A stretch of DNA of 64,000 nt from Synergistaceae bacterium (GTDB lineage: Bacteria > Synergistota > Synergistia > Synergistales > Aminobacteriaceae), in contig JAFSJJ010000013.1 of NCBI GenBank assembly GCA_017439345.1, positions 62,001 through 126,000 on the forward strand. Direction: 5' to 3'. Positions within the stretch are counted from its first letter, which is position 1; each line of letters opens with the position of its first letter. Positions 45,186 through 54,876 of this stretch are shown one piece after another. The position numbers and the translations under genes are program-made. The notes under the pieces are model-generated. The model saw nothing but the letters and a program-made list of their open reading frames with translations, was not told where the DNA came from and did no database searches.

Positions 45186-45401
45186 CTACGCTGATTCTAT
45201 TCTGCTTACGTCATAACCTGCTTCATCGATTGCTGCTCTTAAAACATCGTCTGCAACGTCATTAGCAAGAGTTACAACGGCTTGATTCTTCTCAAGGCTT
45301 ACGTCTGCGCCAGTTACTCCCGGTAAATTCACAAGTGCTTCTGTAACGTGTTTGACGCAGTTCTGACAGCCCATGCCCTCAACGTGAATTAACTTCTTCA
45401 T
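45186..45401 (-). CDS. Heavy-metal-associated (HMA) domain protein, copper-chaperone-like
   Basis: A 71-residue single HMA domain, KLIHVEGMGCQNCVKHVTEALVNLPGVTGADVSLEKNQAVVTL. The GMGCQNC motif is the metal-binding MxCxxC form with Gly at the Met-adjacent position. It probably binds Cu(I) or a similar soft metal in the cytoplasm. It starts 5 bases after cstA ends, so the two are one transcript; such a pairing has no obvious function in peptide uptake. Confidence 0.85.
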   Translation of the reverse strand: MKKLIHVEGMGCQNCVKHVTEALVNLPGVTGADVSLEKNQAVVTLANDVADDVLRAAIDEAGYDVSRIESA

Positions 45402-45406
45402 GATTA

Positions 45407-46930
45407 TTATTTACCTGCTTCAGGTGAGTAGACTCGAATATAATAAATCGCGAAGAATAATATTGCCACGCCGATTCCTATTCCGTATGCAAGAGTCCTG
45501 TCAAGCATTAAGTAGCACTCAGGGGCAATGCAGAAATATGTTACGCTAACTGCGCTCATGAAAGTAGCGGGAATTGCTGCGATGAAGCCCTTACCTGCTC
45601 CGACGTTCCTGCAAAGATACACTGCGCCTGCCCAAAGAGCTATCATTGCAAGAGTCTGGTTCGACCATGAGAAATAACGCCATACTATGCTGTAATCAGC
45701 AAGAGAAATGAAATAACCTGCTGCGAGTAACGGGAATGCAAGAATCAATCTCGGTGCAAAACCCTTCTGATCGATCTTGAACCAGTCTGCTATTGTAAGT
45801 CTTGCGCTCCTGAAAGCTGTATCGCCTGAAGTTATCGGGCAGGCTACGACTCCCAGAATTGCTAAGATACTGCCTATAGGGCCAAGCAGTCCGATAGAAA
45901 TTTCATAGACTGAATTCGGGTTGCCGCCTTTGATCTGATAAAGTGCTTCTGTCGTGAACTTAGTCAAGTCTCCGCCGATCCCTGTGTTATAAAAAGCTAT
46001 ACCTGCTGAAGCCCAAATTAACGCGATGATACCTTCTGCAACCATTGCGCCGTAGAATACGAATCTGCCTTGACGCTCTGAAGTTAAGCATCTTGCCATT
46101 AACGGGGACTGAGTCGCATGGAAGCCCGAAATTGCTCCGCAAGCTACTGTTATGAACATCAACGGCCATATAGGCTGGTTAGCTGCGTCAGGGTGCATGT
46201 TGTAGAGACCTTCCCAAAGTTCTATCATGGGTTTAGTTCCCTGAATGTGATTGTATACTGTCATTCCGCCGATACCCAGAGCCATGAAGATTAAGCACAG
46301 ACCGAATAACGGATAAATCTTGCCGATGACTTTATCAATGGGAAGCAGTGTAGCCAGGAAGTAATATACAAGAATTACGATTGTTAAAATCTTCGTCCAG
46401 TCTTTGACTCCATAGCCCCAAAGTTCTGTTGCAGCTGATGCACCGCCCGAGACTGCGCCTGTTCCCTGAACGAATAATCTTGCAAGTAACCCTGCAGGGC
46501 CGACCATGAAGACTACTCCGACCATTACGAGAAGCACTACTGAGAATAAACGCATGACCTGAAGCATGAAGCCTCCTAAATATTTTCCGGTAATCTCTGA
46601 GACGCTCGCTCCGTCATTTCTCATTGAGAGCATTCCAACGAGATAATCATGAACTGCACCCGCTAAGATCGTTCCGAAGACTATCCATAAGTAGACCTGA
46701 GGCCCCCAGATTGCTCCGGATAAAGCTCCGAATATCGGCCCGAGTCCTGCTATGTTCAATAACTGAATCAGGAACGCACGACCTGCTGAAATAGGCATAA
46801 AGTCGACTCCGTCCGGGTGTTCAACGCAAGGAGTCTTTCTGTCGTCAGGAGCAAAAATTTTGTCAACGATTGCACCGTAAATACAATAGCCAAGTATGAG
46901 AATAACAAGGCCGCCTAAAAACGAATACAT
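45407..46930 (-). CDS. cstA: CstA-family carbon starvation protein/peptide transporter
   Basis: A 507-residue polytopic membrane protein of the CstA family, now linked to peptide or pyruvate uptake. Signatures are DGVDFMPISAGRAFLIQLLNIAGLGPIFGALSGAIWGPQVYLWIVFGTILAGAVHDYLVGMLSMRNDGASVSEITGKYLGG at the N-terminus and FHATQSPLMARCLTSERQGRFVFYGAMVAEG in the middle. The length is short compared with E. coli CstA (about 700) and matches the compact bacterial form. A GGAG site precedes the ATG. Confidence 0.9.
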   Translation of the reverse strand: MYSFLGGLVILILGYCIYGAIVDKIFAPDDRKTPCVEHPDGVDFMPISAGRAFLIQLLNIAGLGPIFGALSGAIWGPQVYLWIVFGTILAGAVHDYLVGMLSMRNDGASVSEITGKYLGGFMLQVMRLFSVVLLVMVGVVFMVGPAGLLARLFVQGTGAVSGGASAATELWGYGVKDWTKILTIVILVYYFLATLLPIDKVIGKIYPLFGLCLIFMALGIGGMTVYNHIQGTKPMIELWEGLYNMHPDAANQPIWPLMFITVACGAISGFHATQSPLMARCLTSERQGRFVFYGAMVAEGIIALIWASAGIAFYNTGIGGDLTKFTTEALYQIKGGNPNSVYEISIGLLGPIGSILAILGVVACPITSGDTAFRSARLTIADWFKIDQKGFAPRLILAFPLLAAGYFISLADYSIVWRYFSWSNQTLAMIALWAGAVYLCRNVGAGKGFIAAIPATFMSAVSVTYFCIAPECYLMLDRTLAYGIGIGVAILFFAIYYIRVYSPEAGK

Positions 46931-47060
46931 TAATAAATTCTCCCTTCTTAATCTGAAAAGTATAGAGATGTAAATTATAATAATGTGCAGGTAAAATTTT
47001 AGTCCATTCGCGATTTAAAGCAAGTATTTTTATTATGAATCATTAAGGAGGTTTATTATT

Positions 47061-47765
47061 ATGCTTTCAAAACCTGTTAAGACTCTCGGCGTTCTCGGAG
47101 GAATGGGCCCGGCTGCGTGTGCTGAGTTCCTGAGAATATTAGCAAGAGATGCTCCTGCAAAAGATGACTCAATGCACCCGAAAATTATAATGCTCTCTGA
47201 CCCCGACACCCCTGACAGAAGCGACGGCATTATGGGACTTGGCCAAGACCCTGAGCCTGTGATTCGCAAGAACTTATTTAAGCTCATTGACTGGGGAGCA
47301 GATTTACTCGCTGTGCCTTGTAACACTGCGCATTACTTCATTGACAGATTCAGAGATGAGCTGCCCGTTCAATTAGTTCACATCGTAGAGTCCACCGTTG
47401 AGGCTGCTAAAGAATTAAGCAAGGGTAACTGCTCATGGCTGTTAGCGACTGACGGGACTCAAAAGAGCTTAATCTATCCTGTATGCGCTGAGAAAATGAA
47501 TTATCACTTCTTGAAGCCTTCTCATGAACAGCAGGACAAGATTCAATCATGTATAAGATTCGTCAAAGCAGGAGACCTTCACACAGCCGGTGAAGTAATT
47601 AAATCCGTGATCCAAGAACTATGGCATGAACGCGATGTGCCTGTAACTATGGGATGTACTGAGCTCCCGTTAGCTTATGCTGCCTCAGGACTTCCTGATA
47701 ACAAGCAAGTTTCGAGTCTTAAGGCTCTTAGTGATGCGTGCTTGAAGATTCTTTACGAAATTTAA
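47061..47765 (+). CDS. Aspartate/glutamate racemase family protein
   Basis: A 234-residue cofactor-independent racemase-family protein. The two catalytic cysteines are visible in VPCNTAHYF and MGCTELPLAY, with the N-terminal GVLGGMGPAACAEFLRIL. It may interconvert L- and D-aspartate, or another acidic amino acid, for peptidoglycan or catabolism. It stands alone and overlaps nothing; a GGAGG site precedes the ATG. Confidence 0.88.
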   Translation: MLSKPVKTLGVLGGMGPAACAEFLRILARDAPAKDDSMHPKIIMLSDPDTPDRSDGIMGLGQDPEPVIRKNLFKLIDWGADLLAVPCNTAHYFIDRFRDELPVQLVHIVESTVEAAKELSKGNCSWLLATDGTQKSLIYPVCAEKMNYHFLKPSHEQQDKIQSCIRFVKAGDLHTAGEVIKSVIQELWHERDVPVTMGCTELPLAYAASGLPDNKQVSSLKALSDACLKILYEI

Positions 47766-47774
47766 GGGGACTCG

Positions 47775-49283
47775 CTATCCCCTGCTGTATCCTTGACGAT
47801 ATATTAACGCTTCTGCTAAGTGCTTCCGTTGAATGTCCTCTTCTCCTGCCAAGTCCGCAATAGTCCGCGATACTTTCAAGACCCTACTTAAGCCCCTGCC
47901 TGAAAGATTTAATCTTCCTGCCATATCAACGAGATAATTTCTTGCCTCGTCATTGAGAACTAGACAACGTTTAACGAGCTTCTCCGGTAACTCAGCGTTG
48001 CATACAAGTCCGAATTCTTTCCAGCGTTCCTGTTGAATATTGCGAGCCTTAATGACTCTCTCTCGAATAACTGCGCTTGACTCGGGCTGGACTCCCTTAT
48101 TCGTGAAAGATAATAATTCTTCAGGTGTGAGTCTGGGTACTGAAATTTGCAAGTCTATTCTGTCCATGATAGGCCCTGAAAGTTTATTCTTGTAGCGTTC
48201 AATATCGTTTGCCTTACACGTACACTTCATTATCGGGTCTCCTGCATAACCGCAGGCACAGGGATTAGCAGCGAGAATTAATAACACCCTTGAAGGATAT
48301 GTTACAGTACCGGCAGCCCGACTCACTGTAATTTGACCGTCCTCAATGGGGGCTCTAAGACTCTCCGTCAAGTCGCGCTTGAATTCAGTATACTCGTCAA
48401 GAAATAACACTCCCCTATGAGCTAATGACACTTCACCGGGCCTTAAGCTGCTTCCTCCTCCGCAGATTGATACTGTACTTGCACTGAAATGGACGACTCG
48501 AAACGGCCTCTCGCGTCCGGGCTTTATCTTCTCGCCTAACGTACTGCGAACTAATAGAGTCTCAACAAGCTCCTCATCTGTCAAAGGCGGTAATATTCCT
48601 CTGATGGCTTTTGCAATTAAAGTTTTACCGCTTCCAGGTGAGCCAACAAGAAGCAAATTATGATGTCCTGCTGCTGCTATCTCTGCTGCACGTCTTGCCG
48701 CTGACTGGCCTTTAATATCCGCAAAATCTGGATCTGAATTAGCTGGTAAATCAGGAATATAAGCAGGCGGTACAGGTCTAGGAGGTTCATTGCCCATCAA
48801 GCTCATGATGAGTTCGCCTAAATTATCTGCGCAGTAAGCCTCGACTCCCTGAACAAGAGCGACTTCTTCAGCGTTCTCACTGGGAACATAAAGGGAAATA
48901 TTCATTTCACGTGCTAAGAATGCTGCCGGAACTGCTCCCCTGACTCTGCGTAATCTGCCGTCAAGTGCAAGCTCACCCATATATAACGCCCTGGGACATT
49001 CCTTTAACGCGCCTGCTGCCCTCATCATTCCAAGTGCAATGGGTAAATCAAGCAACGCCCCTTCTTTGGGAATATCCGCCGGAGCAAGATTAACCGAAAT
49101 TCTACCCTTGAGATTCAGGCCAAGTGAACGAAGAGCAGCCCTGACTCTTTCGCGAGACTCTTTTATGGCAACGTCAGGCATTCCGACTATCGATATAGCA
49201 AAGAGTCCTCCTGTTATCTCGACTTCGACTTCAACGGGAAGAGCTTCCATTCCCCTTAGTGTTACGCCAAGAACTCCGCTCAT
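47775..49283 (-). CDS. comM: YifB/ComM-family Mg-chelatase-like AAA+ ATPase
   Basis: A 502-residue ComM-type AAA+ protein. The N-terminal domain ([49 protein letters not shown]) is followed by an ATPase core with Walker [18 protein letters not shown], Walker [12 protein letters not shown] and the ANPCACGY cysteine-rich insert, then a C-terminal Mg-chelatase subunit domain. ComM helicases promote branch migration in natural transformation in some bacteria. Its start overlaps dedA by 4 bases (ATGA), and glpX precedes dedA, so it is in a three-gene unit. Confidence 0.9.
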   Translation of the reverse strand: MSGVLGVTLRGMEALPVEVEVEITGGLFAISIVGMPDVAIKESRERVRAALRSLGLNLKGRISVNLAPADIPKEGALLDLPIALGMMRAAGALKECPRALYMGELALDGRLRRVRGAVPAAFLAREMNISLYVPSENAEEVALVQGVEAYCADNLGELIMSLMGNEPPRPVPPAYIPDLPANSDPDFADIKGQSAARRAAEIAAAGHHNLLLVGSPGSGKTLIAKAIRGILPPLTDEELVETLLVRSTLGEKIKPGRERPFRVVHFSASTVSICGGGSSLRPGEVSLAHRGVLFLDEYTEFKRDLTESLRAPIEDGQITVSRAAGTVTYPSRVLLILAANPCACGYAGDPIMKCTCKANDIERYKNKLSGPIMDRIDLQISVPRLTPEELLSFTNKGVQPESSAVIRERVIKARNIQQERWKEFGLVCNAELPEKLVKRCLVLNDEARNYLVDMAGRLNLSGRGLSRVLKVSRTIADLAGEEDIQRKHLAEALIYRQGYSRG

Positions 49284-49894
49284 GATTTACGATTCTTTCT
49301 CTTTACGATAAATAAATATATCAGCGTAACTGCAACTGCTATGCTTATACATGCAATAGTTATGACGTGCAAATATTCTTTAAGCAAGTCTTGATGTTCG
49401 CCGAGTAAATAACCTGCAAACGTTAAGACAGTAACCCAAATCCCTGCGCCTAAAGTCGTGAAGAGCAAAAAACTTTTCATAGGCATTCGTGCTATTCCTG
49501 CCGGTAAAGAAATATATTGACGGATTCCGGGTAATAATCTACATACGAACGTGCTTATATGTCCATGACGCGAAAAGAATTCATCAGCTTTGTTAATGCT
49601 CTCTTCTGAGACGAAAAAATATTTACCGTACTTAATCAAGAACGGCCGGCCTAGTTTTACAGCTATCCAGTAATTAAACAACGCTCCTAATAAACTTCCT
49701 GCAATCCCTGAGAGCAATACTAGAGCTAACGACATTTCACCCTTCCACGCAAGATAACCCGCAGGAGGCATGACTACTTCACTAGGGAACGGAAAGAATG
49801 AAGACTCAAGAAACATTAGCGAAATAATTCCTGTGTAGCCCATTCTGCCGATTGTATCAACGAGCCACGCTGTCAATGAACTTAGAATATGCAT
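49280..49894 (-). CDS. DedA-family membrane protein
   Basis: A 204-residue inner-membrane protein of the DedA/SNARE-associated family. Features are [25 protein letters not shown], the [46 protein letters not shown] segment and [19 protein letters not shown]. Members act as undecaprenyl-phosphate or other lipid flippases or support membrane homeostasis. It shares a single-base overlap with glpX and a 4-base overlap with comM. Confidence 0.9.
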   Translation of the reverse strand: MHILSSLTAWLVDTIGRMGYTGIISLMFLESSFFPFPSEVVMPPAGYLAWKGEMSLALVLLSGIAGSLLGALFNYWIAVKLGRPFLIKYGKYFFVSEESINKADEFFSRHGHISTFVCRLLPGIRQYISLPAGIARMPMKSFLLFTTLGAGIWVTVLTFAGYLLGEHQDLLKEYLHVITIACISIAVAVTLIYLFIVKRKNRKS

Positions 49895-50916
49895 TATAGT
49901 CCGGTACTCTCTTTCACTGTAGGATCATAAGCGATATTGCCGCCCATCTCTGCGAGTTTCTTTTGTGAGTGAACAGCAGAAATAAATCTTATCGTCCCGG
50001 AACTGCCTCTCATGCAAAGTGAAGAAGTTTCTATATGCGCTCCGTGATAGTGTACGCCTCTGAGTAAATCACCGTCAGAACCTCCTGCAGCTGCAAAGAA
50101 AACATTATCGCTCTTGACTAAATCATCAATCGTTAATATAGAATCTCGAGTCAAGCCGCGTTCTCTGGCCTTAGCTTCGTCGTCTTCATTCCTGAAATAG
50201 GGCTGGCACTGCATGTTAGCATCAAGGCACTTCATGGCACACGCTGTAATAACTGCTTCGGGAGAGCCTCCGATTCCTAATAATAAATCAGCTGTTTCAT
50301 GACCGGGTAAACTTGTCATTAATGCTCCTGCAACGTCTCCGTCTCCGATGAGTCTTATTCTTGCACCCATTGCCCTGACTTTAGCAAGAATCTCATTATT
50401 TCTTGGCCTGTCAAGCATTACAACTGTGGTCTCGTGAATTGCTTTACCCTTAGCTTTTGCTACGATTCTGACGTTGAACTCAACAGGGGCTTGAATATCG
50501 ATATAACCTGCTGCTTCCGGGCCTGTAACTATTTTGTTCAGGTAAAATAAATTATCAGGGCTGAACATTGAACCTCTCGGAGCTGCTGCGATGACACTTA
50601 TAGCACCGTCCTGACCTTGAGCCATTAATCTTGTGCCGTCAATAGGGTCAACTGCAATGTCCATCTCAGGGCCTTGACCTGTTCCGACCTCTTCGCCGTT
50701 ATATAACATTGGAGCTTCGTCCTTCTCACCTTCGCCGATGACGACAACGCCTTTCATTTCGACTCCGTGAAGAACATAGCGCATTGCCTCTACTGCAGCA
50801 CGGTCAACTTCGTTTTTATCACCGAGTCCGAACCAGCGGCCCGAAGCCATGACAGCAGCTTCTGCAGACCTGACGAGTTCCATAGCGAGATTTTTATCCT
50901 GAGCAAATAGTGCCAT
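49894..50916 (-). CDS. glpX: Class II fructose-1,6-bisphosphatase
   Basis: A 340-residue GlpX-type phosphatase that converts fructose-1,6-bisphosphate to fructose-6-phosphate in gluconeogenesis. Metal-binding and substrate motifs are [41 protein letters not shown] and [17 protein letters not shown], with [11 protein letters not shown] near the C-terminus. It leads the glpX-dedA-comM unit; the ribosome-binding site GGAGG lies ahead of its ATG. No Fbp-type enzyme is seen here. Confidence 0.92.
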   Translation of the reverse strand: MALFAQDKNLAMELVRSAEAAVMASGRWFGLGDKNEVDRAAVEAMRYVLHGVEMKGVVVIGEGEKDEAPMLYNGEEVGTGQGPEMDIAVDPIDGTRLMAQGQDGAISVIAAAPRGSMFSPDNLFYLNKIVTGPEAAGYIDIQAPVEFNVRIVAKAKGKAIHETTVVMLDRPRNNEILAKVRAMGARIRLIGDGDVAGALMTSLPGHETADLLLGIGGSPEAVITACAMKCLDANMQCQPYFRNEDDEAKARERGLTRDSILTIDDLVKSDNVFFAAAGGSDGDLLRGVHYHGAHIETSSLCMRGSSGTIRFISAVHSQKKLAEMGGNIAYDPTVKESTGL

Positions 50917-50976
50917 AAAAATAAAGTGCCTCCCTCGAAAAATATAATCTTATGCGTGAATTGCGAAAATTATATA

Positions 50977-51782
50977 CTAATTCGAGCTTTTATTCTTGAT
51001 TGCATTGCGAAATTTTTTCAGGATGCTGTATAAACCTGCGCCCTTGATACACGATACAATGAGTGGACGCAAAATTTTTCTGTAAGAGTACTTGATGAGA
51101 CTTAGTGAGTCAGTCGCTGAGCTTGTACAAGTTGTACTGATGAACTTGAATTTTTTAGAGTAGGCTATGCATAAGCGCACAAAGTTTACATGAAATGAAA
51201 TATTTAGATTTCCCGATGACAGGTGAAGGATATCTATATCACAGAGAAAGCCCCCCCACCCGTGCATAAGTAGTTTGACTTAGTGTTAAGACATGCTTCA
51301 ACCGCGTATAAGTGCCAGTTATAGCAGAGTCTCTCGTTAAACGGAAATGATCTGAAGTGTTCAGTGTGTCCCCCGAAAAAACATTCGTCAAGGGTGTCGC
51401 ATTCCATGAAGTCCCCTTCAAGTCTGATGTTTCCTGCAAAGCCTATTTCGCCTGAGTGCTTCCAGACGTGCTTAATATTCGTAATCGTGCCGCCGGTATC
51501 GAACTTAACGCCTGCGACTCCTAATATATCATGAGCGTTAATGCGTTCGAGGTACGACAAAAATTTTTTCAGACAGTCAGGACTCTGCAAGACTATATCT
51601 TGATGCGAATATATTACGTACTTAGTCTTGACCTGATTAATGACTGAGTTATACGCTGCTGCACACGAGTTGAAATTTTTATTGCCGCAGTTATTTATGC
51701 CTATGACTTCACAAGGTACGCTTTGAGAGTGAATATTATCAAGAAAGTCATGAAACATTTTCTCGTTGTTGTAACAGCACAC
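50977..51782 (-). CDS. Glycosyltransferase family 2-like protein interrupted at a G7 tract (phase-variable candidate)
   Basis: The first part (51782-51234) reads MCCYNNEKMFHDFLDNIHSQ, VIGINNCGN, KYVIYSHQDIVL and a WHLYAVEACLNTKSNYLCTGGG end, typical of a GT-A family 2 domain. It stops at 51234 in a frame shifted by the G7 tract (51251-51257 as C7). The other frame continues HGWGGFLCDIDILHLSSGNLNISFHVNF through 50977 and supplies the usual acceptor-side end. With 8 (or 5) G residues the whole reads as one protein of about 268 residues. The start is unsure: the GTG at 51782 is about 30 bases from an AGGAGG site, and the family-like ITIV residues lie just upstream of it, after a stop. It should decorate a surface glycan. 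Confidence 0.72.
51251..51257. repeat. C7 (G7 on the coding strand) tract inside the glycosyltransferase
   Basis: Seven C on the plus strand. The tract lies exactly at the frame switch between the two halves of the glycosyltransferase, so a one-base change decides if the protein is full length. Confidence 0.85.
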
Positions 51783-51842
51783 TATAGTGATTTAGTCTAT
51801 GAATTATTTATGCCTCCTGATTAAAGAATTACGTGATTATAC

Positions 51843-51880
51843 AAAAAAATTCTCCTGATGAGGAAATTTCACCAAGAGAA
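51843..51880 (-). terminator. Terminator of the second CTERM gene
   Basis: On the minus strand TTCTCTTGGTGA pairs with TCATCAGGAGAA, with mismatches near the loop, then seven T residues follow. Confidence 0.7.
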
Positions 51881-51904
51881 TTAACACGTTATAGAATGCT
51901 TTGC

Positions 51905-54744
51905 TTAACGCTTGCTCACTGTGAATAATGCTGCTGCAAGGATCACTGCAAATAAATTGAATCCGAAGTTACAGCCGCCACCGCTGCTGCCAAGATAATT
52001 AGCTGCTTCTTCTGAGTCCTCTGCAATAATTGTTACGTCCATGCTTTGATTGTTGAATCCAGTCTCGTAATAATATTTTATGCTCACAGGAGTCCCGCTG
52101 AACTCTGCAAGTCCTGACTCTGAGTCATAACTCACTGATAATTCACTGCCTGACTCGTCATAAGCCGTAATGCCTGCGACTTTCTCAAGGTTCGGAGCGT
52201 CTGAAGTCTCGTTATCTGATGTGAGAATCTCCCCTGTGTTGAAGAATTGCGAGAAGTCAAAAGTTTTTCTGCCGTACCAGCCCGCGACTCTCTGGCCGGA
52301 GCATATGAACTCTCTTAAGGACTTTAACACGTTTGCTCTATAGTTGAACCATGAGAAGTGATTCTCTTTTATGTCAAGATAGTTAAGATTTCCGCAGCCG
52401 TCAAGAGTCAAATTCTCCGTGTCTATATCACATGATGAGCATTCGAGCTTCTGAAGGTTCGCGCAGTTCTTTACGTTGATTGAAGTTATATTTGTGCTGC
52501 TTACATTGAGTTCGATTAATGAATCGTTAGACTCTGCATTGATATCCTCAAGATTTGAACACCCTTTAGCGTTGACTTTCTCTACTGTGCTGCCCGTTAG
52601 AGTCAGAGATGTAATATTAGTGTTCTGAAGGTTTACGTCTTTCACGTTAGCGGGAAGTTCGCTCAAGTCTGCCTTCTCAAGATTCGAGAGACCTGATAAA
52701 TCAAGAGTTTTAAGATTCGTGAAGTCAGTAAAATCTATCTGTGATAAATCAGTAATCTTTTTGTCGGGATTGTCGCTCAGTGTAAGAGTCTCTATAGCTT
52801 TTTTCTCGTCAGTGGTCATCTTGTCAAGACTGCCTGCGTCTGTAGTCTTTCTCTTCTCGTAGACATGAAGCGTGATGTTCTTGACTCCTGAACCGGTTAT
52901 ATTTTCATGTGCGGCTTTAGCTGTTATCGTGAGTGAGTAATCTCCCTGCAATGCTGAGTCACTAACGCTGAGAGTTCCGTTGTTAATCGAGACTCCGGAA
53001 ATACTTTTATCAAGAGTCCATTCAATAGAGTAATCATTTGCTGTAAGAGTCTTGCTCGTACCGTCTGAATACGTGCCTTTAACACTTGCTGTATACGGTG
53101 ATGTTATAGCCTTGCCTTCTGTAACTGTGAGAGTCAGCGCGCCTGTAACTGACACTTCAAGAGCTGAAAGAGTTACCTGCGATTCTTGTTCTTGTTCTTG
53201 TTCCTGTTCTTGCTCCTGCTCCTGCTGATTCTGAGTGTAATTCGCCGTGTAAGTTCTATCACCCGTTGAGCCTTGATTAATCGTTACAGTTTGAGTCGCT
53301 GCCGTTAAGTCCGTCCCTGTCCATCCGGTGAACGTATAATTTTCCTTCGTGGGATTAGCAAGAGTGAATGAGGCTGTCTCAATCGTGTAGCTTGCAGGAT
53401 TAGTCGCGCTTCCTCCGTCAAGATTGTATTTTATCGTGTAAGTTATCGGAGTCCATGTAGCTGTTAAAGTCTTATCGCCTGTTGACCCCTTCGCAATTTC
53501 TGTGATTGTAGAGCCGTCAAGAGTCCACCCCGCGAACGTGTAGCCTGTCTTAGTCGGAGCTTTGAGGGTGATTGAGTCATCAGCAGTGTATCTTGCAGGA
53601 TTTGCAGAGTCGTTTGTACCTCCGTTGAGTTCGTAAGTTATCTTGTAATTTGTCAGAGTCCACTGAGCATAAAGAGTGATTTCTCCGTAATTTTCTACGA
53701 GTGAGCTTATGTCCTGTCCGTCAGTGTAGTTTGTTCCAGTGCCGTCTGCTTTAGTATTCCAGCCTTTGAACGTGCTGCCGTCTCTGGTGAAAGCGTTTGC
53801 GGTGAGAGCCTGTGAAATGCCGTAAAGAAATTCTTGATTACTCATTGTTCCGGTGCCGTTGTTAGGGTCAAATTTCACGGTGAATTTCAGCGGGATTAAC
53901 TTTACATTATCGATTGCATTAGCTGCCAGAGTTCCGCTGTATTTTGTTGACGTGCTGGACTCGTTGACGAAAATTTTTCCGTCTGCGATTTTGGGATTTG
54001 GGGAATAACTCGTAGACAGTATAAAGTCTTTTGCATTCATGTAGCCTAATGTTATCGTGCCGCCAGAGTCGCAAAAGATTCTGGATTCGCCTGTGCCGGT
54101 TACTGTAACTTGTCCGCCGCTGATTGTTACGCTGCCGTTGTTGCTATAAATGTCAGCCTCGTTATTCGTACTCGTGACGTTGACATTGCCGCCGTTGATT
54201 GTTACGCTGCCGGAGCTACCAATGTAAGCGTTGCTCGTGCTGGTGACGTTGACATTGCCGCCGTTGATTGTTACGCTGCCGTTGTCGCTATAAATGTCAG
54301 CCTCGTTATTCGTACTCGTGACGTTGACCGTGCCGCCGTTGATTGTTACGCTGCCGTTGTTGCTATAAATATGAATGTAAGCCTGACCGCTATCGTTGGT
54401 AATCTCCAGCGTTCCTGTCCCTGCGCTCTGGCCGTAAATGACGAGTGAAGCAATTCCGCTTATCTTATTTGCTGTAAGTTTTGCCCCGTCGCCCAAGATG
54501 AGATTGACGGTGCCGGAGTTGGGTAATGTAATATCATCGTTTACGGTTACAGATCCATTGACGTAATTCCATCCTTCTGTAAATTGTGTTGTGTTTGTAG
54601 TTACGTTTGTTACTGTTCCTGTTGTTTCCTTAGTCTCTCCGTTCTCATCTATGTACGTGACGGCTTCAGCTCTAAGCCCCCCCCCGCAATCAGTAAAAAT
54701 ACGCAACTAGTGAAAAGAAGTATGTATCTATGAAGTTTTCTCAA
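51905..54744 (-). CDS. Phase-variable Synergist-CTERM surface protein (out of frame as given)
   Basis: An AGGAGG site (54759-54754) is followed 9 bases later by TTG 54744, which starts a signal peptide MRKLHRYILLFTSCVFLLIA. That frame runs into a G9 tract and stops within about 31 codons. The long frame begins after the tract as LRAEAVTYIDENGE. With 10 (or 7) G residues the two join to a full signal peptide with an AEA cleavage site. The mature protein has Gly-rich beta-strand repeats (GSVTINGGNVNVTST), two InlB/Listeria-Bacteroides-type repeats (YELNGGTND and GYTFAGWTLDG), a QE-rich linker, an Ig-like part, a leucine-rich part and a Synergist-CTERM tail (SSGGGCNFGFNLFAVIL). As given it is OFF. 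Confidence 0.85.
53181..53228. repeat. Hexanucleotide repeat coding for (Gln-Glu)n
   Basis: About seven near-identical 6-base units (TTCTTG/TTCCTG/CTCCTG on plus) encode the EQEQ linker. In-frame length change would only alter linker length. Confidence 0.75.
54111..54372. repeat. Four direct repeats inside the CTERM protein gene
   Basis: Units of about 60-78 bases share CCGCCGTTGATTGTTACGCTGCCG; units one and three are almost identical, including the GTCAGCCTCGTTATTCGTACTC segment. They encode the GSVTINGGNVNVTST repeats and could recombine to change repeat number. Confidence 0.8.
54677..54685. repeat. C9 (G9 on the coding strand) tract in the signal peptide of the CTERM protein
   Basis: Nine C on the plus strand. 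In the coding strand it falls between the LLIA signal core and LRAEA. The upstream frame needs a number of G with remainder 1 on division by 3. Confidence 0.9.
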
Positions 54745-54811
54745 AGTAAATTACCTCCTGAACAAAAATTTTATGCTTTGAGTTATGTGCAGGTGAAAAT
54801 TATATAACAAA

Positions 54812-54850
54812 AAAATTCTCCTGATGAAAATATTTATCACCAGAAGAATC
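54812..54850 (-). terminator. Terminator of the PBP1A gene
   Basis: On the minus strand TTCTTCTGGTGAT pairs with ATCAGGAGAA around an AT-rich loop, then seven T residues follow. It separates PBP1A from the CTERM gene. Confidence 0.7.
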
Positions 54851-54876
54851 AAAATTTTTCACTGTGATTTAGTGCT

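Noticed and set aside
54110-54448. 112-codon plus-strand frame in the repeat region of the second CTERM gene
   Set aside because: It mirrors the tandem repeats of the real gene and has no protein-like features.
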